The notes under the pieces are model-generated. The model saw nothing but the letters and a program-made list of their open reading frames with translations. It had not been told where the DNA came from and ran no database searches. The position numbers and the translations under genes are program-made. From positions 1,329,369 to 1,393,368 of the forward strand of contig BCIM01000002.1 in the NCBI GenBank assembly GCA_039545315.1: DNA of 64,000 nucleotides, read 5' to 3'. This document shows positions 1 through 10,513 of this stretch, in pieces. This DNA is from Kondoa malvinella (taxonomy: Eukaryota; Basidiomycota; Agaricostilbomycetes; Agaricostilbales; Kondoaceae). Numbering within the stretch: position 1 is the stretch's first letter; each line of letters begins with the position of its first letter.

Positions 1-370
1 GGACATCGTGCACTGGCAGCTGACTGTCAATGAAGCATCTGACTGTAATGTTTCAAGACGGTCGACTACTGGCCTGTACACCTTCCAAGACGTCAGCAGG
101 AAGGAATTTTGGTTCCGAGTCTTACATCCCGGCTGGCCGGAATCTGTCCCTCAAGGCGTTTCACTCTGCTCTAGCTATACCACTGGTGTTATACTGGCCA
201 TCATATCCTACTGGTGATATCATTATCAAGACAGAGCTCTCTCGTACCTTTTTCAACACAAAGGGCTCCCAACCCGGCTTATCAGAATCTTCCTTCTTGA
301 TATCGAAACGTCCTCTAGTTCTGTCTCTTGCCTTTGCCTTATCCCGTACCGTATCTTATATCAATCGAAA
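1..370. other. Intergenic, upstream of chitinase
   Basis: I see no convincing gene here. Open frames on both strands lack recognisable motifs and overlap the chitinase start region. The stretch probably holds the promoter and 5' leader of the chitinase gene. Confidence 0.4.
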
Positions 371-2502
371 ATGCTTCAGCTTTATTTCTGCGGCATGCTT
401 CTCTTCATGGCAGGCTGCCATGGTCGGGGAAATGCTGCCTTGAAAGCCCGTCAGGGGGCAGAAGTTGTGGCTTCTGGTCAGTCCTCGTCTATTAAGCATC
501 CGCATAGCCGTCTGAAGTAGCAGTTTTACAGGAACAGGCGAAGAAACGACTGGAACAGCTGTAGTTGCGCCTCCCGCTGCAAGTGGCGCAACAACCGCGA
601 AGGGCAAAGAGGTGGTCGGCTATTGGAGTAATTGGCGCGTGGGGTTTTCGCCCATGGAAGACATCCCCTACAAAGATCTGACAATTCTTCACTACTTCGT
701 CGCCGGTATTTGCCCTTCCTTCTGCCCTCTTCTCATCTCATTGAATTCTTTGCTGCTTAGTTCCTGACGCGGCTGGCAAAATTGTGTCTGATCGTCCAGA
801 TGAAATCAAAGGATTTGTCGACGCTGCACATGCAGCCAACCCAGATTTGGTAGTTTCGTGAGTCTTGACCTCGTTTCTTTGACTCGTTACTCAGACGGGC
901 CTTCAGGATCAGTCTCTTCGGCTGGGGAGGGTCAGTCAATGCATCAGCGATCATGAAAGACCCCGCCATACGAAAGACGTTCGTCGACAATCTGGTCGAA
1001 CTTGTCAACACCAATGGCTTGGATGCGATCGAATATGACTGGGAGTACCCTGGTATGTCTACGATGCGCGACAAGGCACTTTTCTGACCTTTAGACAGGA
1101 CCAAACGAAGAACAAGGAACGCCTTGTAACACAAGAGACGTCGGCGACGTGGCAAACTTTCAGACGTTGCTCACAGAAGGTCAGCTTGAAGCTAGACAGC
1201 TCGATACTTTATGCTGACCCTCCGTCCTAGTCAAAGCCCTTCTACCGGAAGTGAAGCAATTTGCTGCCGTCTCCGCTGCTGGACCTTGGTACGAGACTGC
1301 TGAAGCACAATATACCGACATATCTGCTTTCGCGCCTCTTCTCGACCTCATCCTCATCATGACATACGACGTGGTCGGAGGGTGGAGCGAAGTCGCAGGT
1401 CCCAATAGTCCGCTCTCGGTCAAAGGATGTACCGACCCTGCTGGTCTTGCTTCCATCGGCAAGCTGAGTGTTGAAGATGCAGTCGCAGCTTGGGTGGCAG
1501 CGAAATATCCGGCATCTCAATTGCTTGTTGGGTTGTCGTCTTATGGTCGAGGATTCTCAGTTGGAGCAGGAGCACCTGGCGCGCAAGAGAGCGGAGCAGC
1601 AAGCGGAACCGATGCTATCGTGCCAGACCCAGCGGCAACAGCAGCTTTGCCAACAGATGTGACTGCTCCACCTCTGTTCAGAAGAGCAGATGAAGCATTA
1701 GCCGCTGGCAACCTCTTCATGCCCCAATCCGGACTGCTTCCTGGTGACAAGTTAGTCCTTCTGGCTATCGCATAATACTTGGCTGATCGTTATCCAGCTT
1801 TACACAACCGGATGGAGAAAAGCAGGTGGGCGACAAATGCCCCGGCACAGAAGCAACAGACACTGGCGTCTTCCTCTATCGCACTTTGGCCGAATATGCA
1901 GAGCCCGAATGGGTCGATCATTGGGTAGGTCAACATATCGACGGCGCTCTCGCTCGTACTAACGAGCTGTGTAGGATGAATGCACTGTCACGCCCTTCAT
2001 GATCTCGCAAGATGACAGTCAGCTCATATCCTATGACAAGTGAGCCGTGCTGCCAATCTAAGTCGGCGCAAAGCTGAGTTAATATTTTAGCCCACGATCG
2101 ATCTGCGAAAAGATGAAATTCACCCGTGAACAAGGATTGGCCGGTGTTGCTATCTTCGATCTAGCTGGTCTGGATGAAGCGGGAGCCTTTCTCGACGCTG
2201 TGATTACCGAAACCGAAGATTGCAGCACACTAAGCACGGCAGCCATCGGTACCCCTCGGAAAGGCGTTGAAGATCCAGAAGCCGATGCAGACGTGTCAGG
2301 TTCAGGCGTTGTATCAGGTAAACCCAAACCGACAAAGGCTTCGACCAAGGAGGACGCTGTCGACGACGAAGAGGAGGATGACAGTGGATCAGCCAGTGCG
2401 AGCGCCAGCTTCAGCGCTGCTGGACGTCTGGTCGGCGACATGCGCCTGTTCTCGGCTGCCTTTGTTGTCTCTCAAGTGTTGTCAGCGGCCTGGTATATGT
2501 AG
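371..2502 (+). CDS. GH18 chitinase, secreted, probably GPI-anchored
   Basis: Hydrolyses beta-1,4 bonds in chitin at the cell wall or outside the cell. The start at 371 gives a hydrophobic signal peptide (MLQLYFCGMLLFMAG). The intron at 477-530 (GTCAGT...TTTTACAG) joins in frame to the first GH18 strand, VVGYWSNWR. Later segments read SISLFGWGGS, then NGLDAIEYDWEYPG, then LILIMTYDVVGGW. The catalytic block normally reads DxxDxDxE. Here it is D-A-I-E-Y-D-W-E, so the acid/base Glu and the last Asp are kept but the middle Asp is Glu. The C-terminus has an acidic, Ser/Ala-rich linker followed by a hydrophobic tail ending in SAAWYM, which resembles a GPI-attachment signal. At least six short introns are needed. 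The family call is firm. The GPI anchor is inferred from composition. Confidence 0.88.
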
Positions 2503-2607
2503 TTCCAGTCGAACATTCATACTTCTCTTGTTATGTGTTTGTACCGTGTACGCTATTTTGCAATTGTGTCGTTTGAGTATTCCAAGCAATTAGATTACAT
2601 TCATACG

Positions 2608-4097
2608 CTAGCCTCTCCTCGGGCGCGGTCTATCATCTCTTTCATCCCGTGACCTCTGTTGCTCCCGTTGGAACCTCTGCCAATTAGGTGCGCTTGCAAA
2701 TTCCCTTTTATCATGATCCCTCCTCGCTATCCTACTCAACAACGGCGGCGGACTTCTTCGTTCTCTCTCCCTCCTTTCTCGCCTACTTGGAGGTGGTGAC
2801 GGTCTTCTATAATCTGCTTTCTCCCTTTCTATCGGTCTGTCCCATCTATCATCGCGATCTGTCGGTCTGACGCCATCGAAACCTTTACCGGGATTGAAAG
2901 AAATAGCAATCTTTGGTCGTTTGACATCATTCTTTGGCGGATAAGCCCGCTTCGATATTCGATTAAAGAGATCTGTTCCTTCTTCATCCGCTGTAAGTGC
3001 GGGAATATCGTCATATCGCGTATGCCTGCCGTTTCGAGAGATAGACTGGGGCTTGGAAGGTAAAGCTTGTCGTTGTCGAACACCGTTGACTATATTAGGT
3101 CGCCTAGGACCTGAAGGTGCTGAAGGGAAGGAAGATGGACCACGAGCTGATCGCATAGCTGAAGCTGGCGGACCATTACCGTTAGTGAAAGCTGAGGGAT
3201 CGACATGATGCAGCGGATGACCACGAGGTGTTGGGCATTCGTTCCCGAAATGACCTGACCCGTCTGTAGCTGTATTTCCGCAATTGTAGCAGCTGACAAG
3301 TTGCGGCTTTGCTTCGTCTGATTTGGTGGATCGATATGTGTAGACTCGCCAATTGAGGTGACAGGCGAAAGTAGTGTGACCTGTTGTGTTACAATTGCTA
3401 CACCTTGTAGAGCGAGAAGATTGTGGGTTGGTGCAAGTCTGATGACACTGTCAGTTGTTGTAGCAACGTAGGATGAGACTTGAATACCTTATCTGTATGA
3501 CCTTTGGCTCCACAGCGAAAACATGTGCGGCTCGAAGGACAATTCTTGAAGCTATGATCATCTAAAGCGCCGCATGTCGCGCACTGTAGATCGGCAAGAT
3601 GTCAGCAGGCAAAGTGCAAACAAACTTGATGACCTACCTGCTGATGCGTACAATCTCGTATGCTGTGCCCATACTCATTGCAGAGTGAGCACTTGTGCGT
3701 TTTATCGACTTTGCCTGGTTCAGCGTAGTATCGCTATAGCATCACCAATTTCAGCCCAGATCGCAGATATACTTCCGGTGTAGCGTACATCTGCTCCATC
3801 CACTTCATCAGCCTGCAAATCCCTTAATGCTTCGAGCTCCTCTTCTGTAGGTTCAATTTCTATTGCTCTGCCTTTGCCTTTGTCTATCTTTTGCTCTGCG
3901 CCAGATTCGTGCGCGCTCTCTTCGGCCGCCTCGTCCGCTGATGGTGGCACAGGTGTGCCAGGGGTATCTACAGGAACAGGTTGAAATCGATGTTTAACTT
4001 TTTTGGCAGGCGCGGTATCGATCGTGAAGAGCGGCTCTTCGCCTTCTTCAGCTTCAGCTTCCGGCTCTGCTGGCCTCTTGCCCTTGGTCCTGACCAT
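2608..4097 (-). CDS. Air1/Air2-type CCHC zinc-knuckle RNA-binding protein
   Basis: By family, Air1/Air2 proteins are the RNA-binding part of the nuclear TRAMP polyadenylation complex, which hands RNA to the exosome. Starting at 4097, an acidic N-terminus (MVRTKGKRPAEPEAEAEEGE) is followed by five knuckles: CSLCNEYGHSIRDC, CATCGALDDHSFKNC, CFRCGAKGHTDKTC, CSNCNTTGHTTFAC and CYNCGNTATDGSGHFGNEC. The last, with its longer spacing and the following CPTPRGHP, resembles the terminal Air knuckle. The C-terminus is basic and Arg/Ser/Pro-rich, ending in RPRPRRG. At least three introns (donors near 3785, 3640 and 3485) restore the frame through the knuckles. It is divergently transcribed from the Ser-rich gene at 4426. 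Other CCHC proteins are possible, but the five-knuckle order favours Air. Confidence 0.82.
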
Positions 4098-4425
4098 CTG
4101 GGTAACTGTGTGCTGTCGAGAGTCTGACCTGTGGCCAGCAAAACACGCTTAAGTCAACATAAGAGCTTAATTAAGGCTGAGACAAGGCGATCAGCTCAAC
4201 TAGGCAAGAAGGGTTGGCTCCCTTGTGCCTGTCCTCAAAGTTCCTGCAAGAGCCGGCAGGACCTTGTTACTGTGACCCATAATATTGGTTAACTCGCCCT
4301 GCTTCAACGAAGTCCCTGCGAATTCTCGCTTGCTGTGATCTTGCCCTTGTCAAAGTGACGTCGCAATATTTAAAGCAGCAAGCATAGCAAGAGAGGCTTG
4401 ACAAGGCGTAATTCTTTAGCAACCA
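4098..4425. promoter_or_regulatory. Divergent intergenic region
   Basis: This is the shared upstream region of the zinc-knuckle gene (-) and the Ser-rich gene (+). No coding signal or specific binding site was recognised. Confidence 0.4.
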
Positions 4426-5700
4426 ATGGCTACATCAAGAGCACCAGGGTACTTTGGCCCGCCCAGTCCTTCGCTTCGACAAGATGGCATGCAGAAATTC
4501 GAGAGCGGATACAAGGTCAACGGAGGAGTGAATGGTAAAACGGGCAAGAGACACAAGCTCAAACAAAAGCTCAGCTCGTCCAAACGTAATTCTGGCGAAT
4601 CTGATACATGGACTTCCTCTTTGGTTCAAGATCATGAGGGCAACTTGCATGACCCTGAATGTGTGCTCCCTTCGCTCTACAACCTTCGTCAAGGTGCTCA
4701 TGATGCTGTAGATATGGAACAAGCAGCAAGCAGGACTTCCTTTCAGTCCCTTCGGCCGAGGCAACGAACTACCTCGCGCTTATCTCGGTCAAGAGCATCG
4801 TCAATATCCTCTTCCAGCTCGTCAGCATCAGATGCAGATCTACCCAATGCCAAACATGCAGCGTCCACTTCTGCCTCTACAACTGCAAAACCAGTCGACC
4901 CAGTAGTCATGCCAGGTCTACCTCCTGGTGTAACAACAGGCGGTCTAGGAGTATCGATCAGCGGAGGACAAGCCAATCATGTCTATGACAGCGTCAATTC
5001 AGAAGCAACACCGCGCATAAGGCTCACGTCTGGCTTATACCCTTCAAGTCACTCCAAACACACAGCATCCACAAAAACGCGGAGTGTCTCGGACAATGTC
5101 TCGCATCGTCCAAACGGCTCTATGCAAGCGTCCTCCCATTTCGCACCTTCCCTAGCGCCTACATCAACCTCCTTCCAGTCCATTCCTGCTACTTCAGCTA
5201 TATCACCCGCTTACAACCCATATCAATATATTCCAACAACAGCAACACGGCAACCTTTCACCTACAAACCTCCATCACGTAATACTTCTGGTCCGCGCTC
5301 TCAATCTACCTCGGTGGCAGGATCTTCTCGTCCGCCTAACAACCGCACCTTATCAAACGACAGTGCCGTCTCAGACCCAAATATGATCGACATGTCTTCT
5401 TCCGCTCAACGCTCTTCTTCCCTCACGCCGCGCACTCAATCTGTTCGTCAAACTTTACCTTCGATCGTCTTGTCGCAAGAGGAAGAACCGCCAGTGGTCA
5501 GACAGATTGAGAGCGATTATGTTCCGACGCTCGATAATCCTGAACGACACAAGAACAGCAATCATAAAGGAGGGTTTGGCAGCGTGGTAGGAAAGATAGA
5601 GGTTGACATGCGGTTTGCTCTATTTCGAGGTGGGTTCATCTCGGGTTTTGAAAGACCGGTCCTGATGCTTTGTTTAGCGAGAAACAAGATGAAGAAATAG
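4426..5700 (+). CDS. Ser/Thr-rich disordered protein, unknown function
   Basis: An uninterrupted 424-codon frame starts at 4426 with MATSRAPGYFGPPSPSL. I recognise no domain. The N-terminal 60 residues are basic (KTGKRHKLKQKLSSSKR). Residues about 95-150 are a Ser/Arg-rich tract with a run of serines, and the middle is rich in Ser, Thr, Pro and Tyr, typical of a disordered phosphorylation substrate. A more ordered C-terminal block (LSQEEEPPVVRQIESDYVPT and GGFGSVVGKIEVDMRFALFR) precedes the stop. A 48-nt GT-AG candidate intron at 5630-5677 has a length divisible by three, so the C-terminus could lose 16 residues without a frame change. No transmembrane segment or signal peptide is evident. 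It is likely a real gene because of its length and composition, but I assign no function. Confidence 0.65.
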   Translation: MATSRAPGYFGPPSPSLRQDGMQKFESGYKVNGGVNGKTGKRHKLKQKLSSSKRNSGESDTWTSSLVQDHEGNLHDPECVLPSLYNLRQGAHDAVDMEQAASRTSFQSLRPRQRTTSRLSRSRASSISSSSSSASDADLPNAKHAASTSASTTAKPVDPVVMPGLPPGVTTGGLGVSISGGQANHVYDSVNSEATPRIRLTSGLYPSSHSKHTASTKTRSVSDNVSHRPNGSMQASSHFAPSLAPTSTSFQSIPATSAISPAYNPYQYIPTTATRQPFTYKPPSRNTSGPRSQSTSVAGSSRPPNNRTLSNDSAVSDPNMIDMSSSAQRSSSLTPRTQSVRQTLPSIVLSQEEEPPVVRQIESDYVPTLDNPERHKNSNHKGGFGSVVGKIEVDMRFALFRGGFISGFERPVLMLCLARNKMKK

Positions 5701-6110
5701 TTGCAACTGTTGTGAAGGTATTTAGGGTGATGCAAAAGTTTGACAGTGTAGTAAAAGGTGAATATGCAAAATGTACAGAAAAGGCCCAGCATGATCGTCG
5801 ACCGACTGCCATACACGCTTTTGTGAAATGTCGGAGACATCTAGCTGGCTGACACAGGAAGAAAAGAGCAAAGCGAGAGACACGGGGAAGTGAAGGAAAC
5901 AAAGGAAACAAGATACAGCAAAACGAGAGCAGCAACGAAAACTAGAAAATGCACGCCTGTTGCAAAGCAGAGGTGAATGAAAGTGAGACGTCCTCTCCCG
6001 TCCAATCGCATACTTCCTTGAGCAGGACGCAGGCGCCGACCTTTCGATGTCTCACAACATCTTCCTGCAAAGAAGCGTTAGTAAGCCTGGTACCCCGAAT
6101 TTTGCTTTAC
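5701..6110. other. Convergent intergenic region
   Basis: This stretch lies between the 3' ends of the Ser-rich gene (+) and ELP3 (-). One open frame continues past the stop at 5700 to about 5852 on the + strand, but no splice site joins it convincingly. No other feature was seen. Confidence 0.35.
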
Positions 6111-8507
6111 TTACACCATATACGGCCCTTCCAAGCTAATCAATCAAAGCATGAGCCAGCATCTATTGACTCAGGGACACTTACTGGTAACCAAGTCTCG
6201 CATAGTAGCTTCGCACGCCAACACCGCTGATGACAGCCAGCTTCTTGCTTCCATGTTCCTCTCGAGCTATTCGCTCAGCCTCTTCCATCAACAGTGTACC
6301 AAAGCCTTGGTGCTGGAACTGTTACAAAGAGTCAGCGAAGCACAAGCATTCAATTGCATCACCAACCTTGGTTGGATCTCTGCTATGCATCGGGACTGCT
6401 GTTCCATATACTGCTCACTATAGATAAGCTTTGTTCGGACCAGCTTGGCATCAGACTGACCATGCAGCTCCCGCACCAGACTGGTTTGTCCGTCCTTAAG
6501 CAGCTCAGGCCTGAACGTGCCTTCTTCCGAGCACTTTCGCAGTCTCAGAAGTCCTACCAGAATGTCCTTCTCTGGATCTTCGTAGCTCAGGAACGTCTCC
6601 CACCCTCCGTTAGCTACATAGTCTCGTCTTATCAGCTCGACTTCATCCGGTCGGACCTGTGGAATTCATTTTTTAGCAGTGATCAAGCAGACGGAACCAA
6701 AGTCATACCTTGTGGTGAATCTCATGTATGCCAACTTCTCGATTGCGGACATCCCGGCATTCAGCTCCAAAGTCCTTCATCCGACCTAGAGCTAGCTCTC
6801 GTAGATTTCCGTTCTCGACACCTGAGCTGACTAAAGGCATAGGTATATCTCTGCAGCAGACATGAGTCAGAATCGATAGATATCTCTGGCCCGAACTTAC
6901 CTCTGTACTCGGTAGATTCTAGTCCAAGGAGGTACCAACGCAAGTATACGAGCTACAATGTCGATCAGCGCATTGGGTGTATAGTTCTGGTATCTTCCCG
7001 TTCGCCAGAGCTCGTATAGACCCGTGCCGCGAATCACGAGAGTAGGGTAAATCTTGAGACCATCAGAGCGGAAAGCTGGATTCTCAAAGTATTCCTGGGA
7101 CAGAAATGAGCATTGGACTCTTTGCCAGGCTCGTCGCCTACGTGGAATTGCTCGATATCCCGCTCAACGCCTACGTTGGGTAGATCAGGCTATAACGATA
7201 GATCAGTATCGGGGCAGTCCGGTCAAAAAGAAGCTCACCATCATGTGCGAAATCACTTTGAAGCCAGCATCCTTTGACATCTGGAAGCTTTCACAAGTAG
7301 CTCGGACAGTATGCCCTCGATTCGTGTCTCGCGCAACGTCTTCATATACTGACTGAACACCAATCTCGAGACGTGTACAGCCGTAACGCAGCATTTGACT
7401 GATGGAATGGGACAAGCATAAGCGATAATTCACTTAGTATGCTCTTTCGAACCTTAGATGGGGTTTCAAGCAATAGTCAGGTCTTGTTTCGATCGTTATT
7501 CCGACACTCTTTGTCCGAGATTGGGACGAGTATCTAGACAATCAAATGAGCTGAGTTTCGTCCGGTCAAAAATGACCTACCGAACAGCCTCATCTACATC
7601 AGCACCAGTCCAACCACTTAGAGAGTTGTGTAGCTGGGCAACGAATTGATTCCGATAGTCTTCAGGCAGAGAGAGGAAAGTTCCACCCATAACTTATACA
7701 AGAGTCAGAAATGTCGTCGTAAGAATTTGTAGCCTTACTGATATGTTCGACCTGGACAAAACAGTAAGCAAGCTACAAAAGCGGAACCCAACAGTACTGA
7801 CTTTATCGACTGAATGGCCAAGACCTTTGAGCTGCTCAACTCGACCTCTACTTTGCTCATATGGGTCGTATCGAGCTCGTATCGCTCTCATACTCGTCGG
7901 CTAATTTCAATGTCAGCATTGAACTAGTTGACGTGTATAAGACGGACTTCGTAACCAGTATATGACTGCTCAAGCTATGAGCTAGGTAGTGTGCGGGAAC
8001 TAAGTACTGACCTGTGTTGAGTACTCGAAATCTGAATCGGGACCACCAGGGCAGTACCTTGAGTATTCCTTTTCAGATTGGAATACGCACTGTGTTTCGC
8101 AAGAACGTACACGCAAATGTTGCCTGTCATGGCGATATGAGGACATCTATGCGGCTTGGCCATCACAGCTACGACACTACAGACAGTGTTCAGCGTTCGT
8201 ACTCCCGAAGCCGAGGCCGTAGCTCACGCTATCTGTCCAGCAGTGCCAGAACATATCAGCATGACGCTGATATTCCCGTCAACTGACTGACCCCACTAGC
8301 CGTTCTTACAGGCTTAGCCTTGAGCTTGGGCAGCAACAACTCTTTCACTCCCTCAGGTACAGCTGCGATGATGTCGACCAAACGAGGCATCGTCTTGAGT
8401 TTATTTCGTTTGGCTACTTTGGATCGCACAGTATTGAGCTGAACATCAATCCCTTCGTTGTGCGCTTTCAATAGCTCAGAGACAATCTCGGCGCAGGTGC
8501 GAATCAT
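6111..8507 (-). CDS. ELP3: Elongator catalytic subunit Elp3 (radical SAM / acetyltransferase-like)
   Basis: Elp3 is the catalytic subunit of Elongator, which makes the 5-carbonylmethyl modification of wobble uridine in tRNA. The reading gives [43 protein letters not shown], then the cluster motif [14 protein letters not shown] after a short intron, and [11 protein letters not shown]. Next come [27 protein letters not shown] and [14 protein letters not shown]. The C-terminal acetyltransferase domain includes [20 protein letters not shown] and [15 protein letters not shown], ending in LEGPYMV. The Cys-x9-Cys-x2-Cys triad is present. The Cys found in yeast four residues before it is Ala here. 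The open frame runs upstream of 8507 to an in-frame stop near 8634 with no ATG, so I use the Met at 8507; a small 5' exon may exist. At least eight short introns. Confidence 0.95.
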
Positions 8508-8758
8508 CAGCTCTGCTTCTGTAGACGAGACTTTGGAGTGAGCTGTTGCGTTTTGCAAATGATTCGAGAGAGCAGCGCACGAGGAGCCATGCTCGGTATA
8601 GGACTGTCTGGGTATGAGAGAACTCTTGAGATGTATTCTTCAAGTAGCTGGGTATCGCTTGATAGCTTCGTTGAAGGAAGAGAAGCAAGATGACGAGAAT
8701 CGAATAATCATGCATCTACTACTGGCTCACGGAAAGCAATCTGCGTACACGTACTAGC

Positions 8759-10327
8759 TCAAAACAGCCTGAACCTTTCTTTGCAGTTGTGCTGCTGTGA
8801 GTGTGAGAAATCAATGATCCTCAGTTCACCACCTAGCCGAAGTACATTGCGCGGTTCAAGATCCAAATGCAGGATGCCTGCCTTGTGTATCGCACAAAGC
8901 TTCTTATACACTCTATTCCTGCGATTGGATTCAGCTTGGGGTTGGATTACCGTCAGGGAGAAAACTCACCGATCCTCCAATGCAAGATCTGACCAGTCTT
9001 CCAGCTGTTCACCCGCCCACCGAGTGACCAGCACCACCTGTTCCGAGCCTGCAAACAAGCCAAAACACTTTGGAATCGCAGTGTCAAACAAGCCCTCCAA
9101 CATCAGATAGAGTTTCCCTTCAGCCAACAAGGAATCGCGAGATTCTTTGCCCGCATCAGCTATTTTCACCGCTGCTTCGCAACCCTAAAAAGATCCTTTG
9201 GAGACTGAACCACGGTCTGAGCCTGCTATCGGTCGATGAAGCTCTATGATGCCGGATGAAAGGCCGTTTGAAGATAGATTGCGTAATTTGAAGGATAAGG
9301 TTGATTTGGGAGTGCCGTCCTCTTTGCAGAACATCATGTCGATATAGCTCTAGTAACCGAAATGGGTCAAAGCTAGTCAATGAGCTAAAGGAGAACGCAC
9401 GATGTCCGAATCAGCACTCGAAGCTACTGTTATTGGCCGCGGAGGTGCAGATTTGGCCCCGAGCATAGCGGGGGCGGAAAGCATTGATGAAAGAGTGTCT
9501 TGGTTCCCGACAGTCGCGAGGATACTTGCTAAGACGATGGGTATGAATGGTAGATATGATATGGCGAGTGCAGTGATAGACGAGACAGCTACAAAGCATT
9601 CTTCATTGGTTGTACGAGTCTGAAGGACTATATATTGAGTCCCATCGCTAATAAAAGCGAAAGGCAGTTGATGATGTTGCATGAAAGCGACCAACTTGGT
9701 GATGATCGTGATCGGTGCAGCAGAGCAATAAGCTTGGGAAGCGGTTGCGTTACTTTGCCAGTCGAGTTTGACATGCGAAGAAGCTATAGCATCTGAGTAG
9801 CTGCTTAGATCTGCGCTGGTCTTGACCTCTAGCAAGAAATGAATCGATCTTGCGGTTGTATCGTTTCCGTCAATGATTACGTCTGGTATGAAACCATGAG
9901 CCGATAGATCGATTGTAGATTGCTCCCTAAGTTTGAATGTCGCAGCAGTCGCAGGGCGAATCTCATGTAAGATGCTGAGAACGAAATCCAAGCACAAGCA
10001 GCAGTATCTCTCCACGTCGCTTTCTGTCACCTGTTCTGTCCTAGCAAGCTGCCTTTTGAGGGCCGACCAGTCTTGCAAGATATGATCAGGTACTATCTGC
10101 TGCATTACTGGGTCTTCCGCGAACAACCGCTGCAGAAACACCCATAGCCGAGGGAGCAGACTAGAATCCTGGCAAATGCTGGATGGCCGAAGATTCGGGT
10201 TGTTGATCACAGCTTTCTGTGTGAATGTAGACAGGCCGGCCCTGCTGCTGTTAGATCTGCGCTGCTGAGGCGAGACTTCTTGAGGCGGGACCAACAGACT
10301 CGGAATGAACTCCTTCCAAGTTGGCAT
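8759..10327 (-). CDS. PD-(D/E)XK nuclease-like domain fused to a protein-kinase-like domain
   Basis: A single gene appears to join two domains. The N-terminal ~310 residues (start MPTWKEFIPSLL) contain FIPDVIID...FLLEVKT, with Asp near residue 149 and Glu-x-Lys near 167-169. This is the PD...(D/E)xK pattern of the restriction-endonuclease fold. After a phase-0 intron (GTGCGT...CTAG) comes a kinase-like region with a candidate beta3 Lys (AVKIADAG), VLVTRWAGEQLEDW in the hinge, HLDLEPRNV as catalytic loop and IIDFSHSQQH as DFG-like motif. The protein ends about 15 residues later, so the C-lobe is minimal. A 39-42 nt intron near 9195 is needed to skip an in-frame TAG. Kinase-like proteins with the 'H-x-D-L-E-P-R-N' loop are widespread in basidiomycetes. 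Function unknown; nuclease activity is inferred from pattern only. Confidence 0.6.
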
Positions 10328-10513
10328 CGTCAATTGCCTACAGGGGTTTATATGTAGTCTCTGGGTATACAGCTGCTGAGTGCGTGTGGATATTATCGCA
10401 TGCGTGAACGGGTATCAAGATGCTTGAGATGGCTGCTTGCGGTCAAGCTTGCAAAGTCCAAACCGTCGATCATACAAGCATAATTCTATTGCACATCCGA
10501 ACCTTCGCATAGA

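Noticed and set aside
9190..9240. In-frame TAG suggesting the nuclease-kinase gene is a pseudogene
   Set aside because: A 39-42 nt GT-AG intron covering the TAG (donor in CCGTGGTTCAG, acceptor GAAGCAG) restores the frame and gives AVKIADAG at the expected place. Other introns here are nearly as short.
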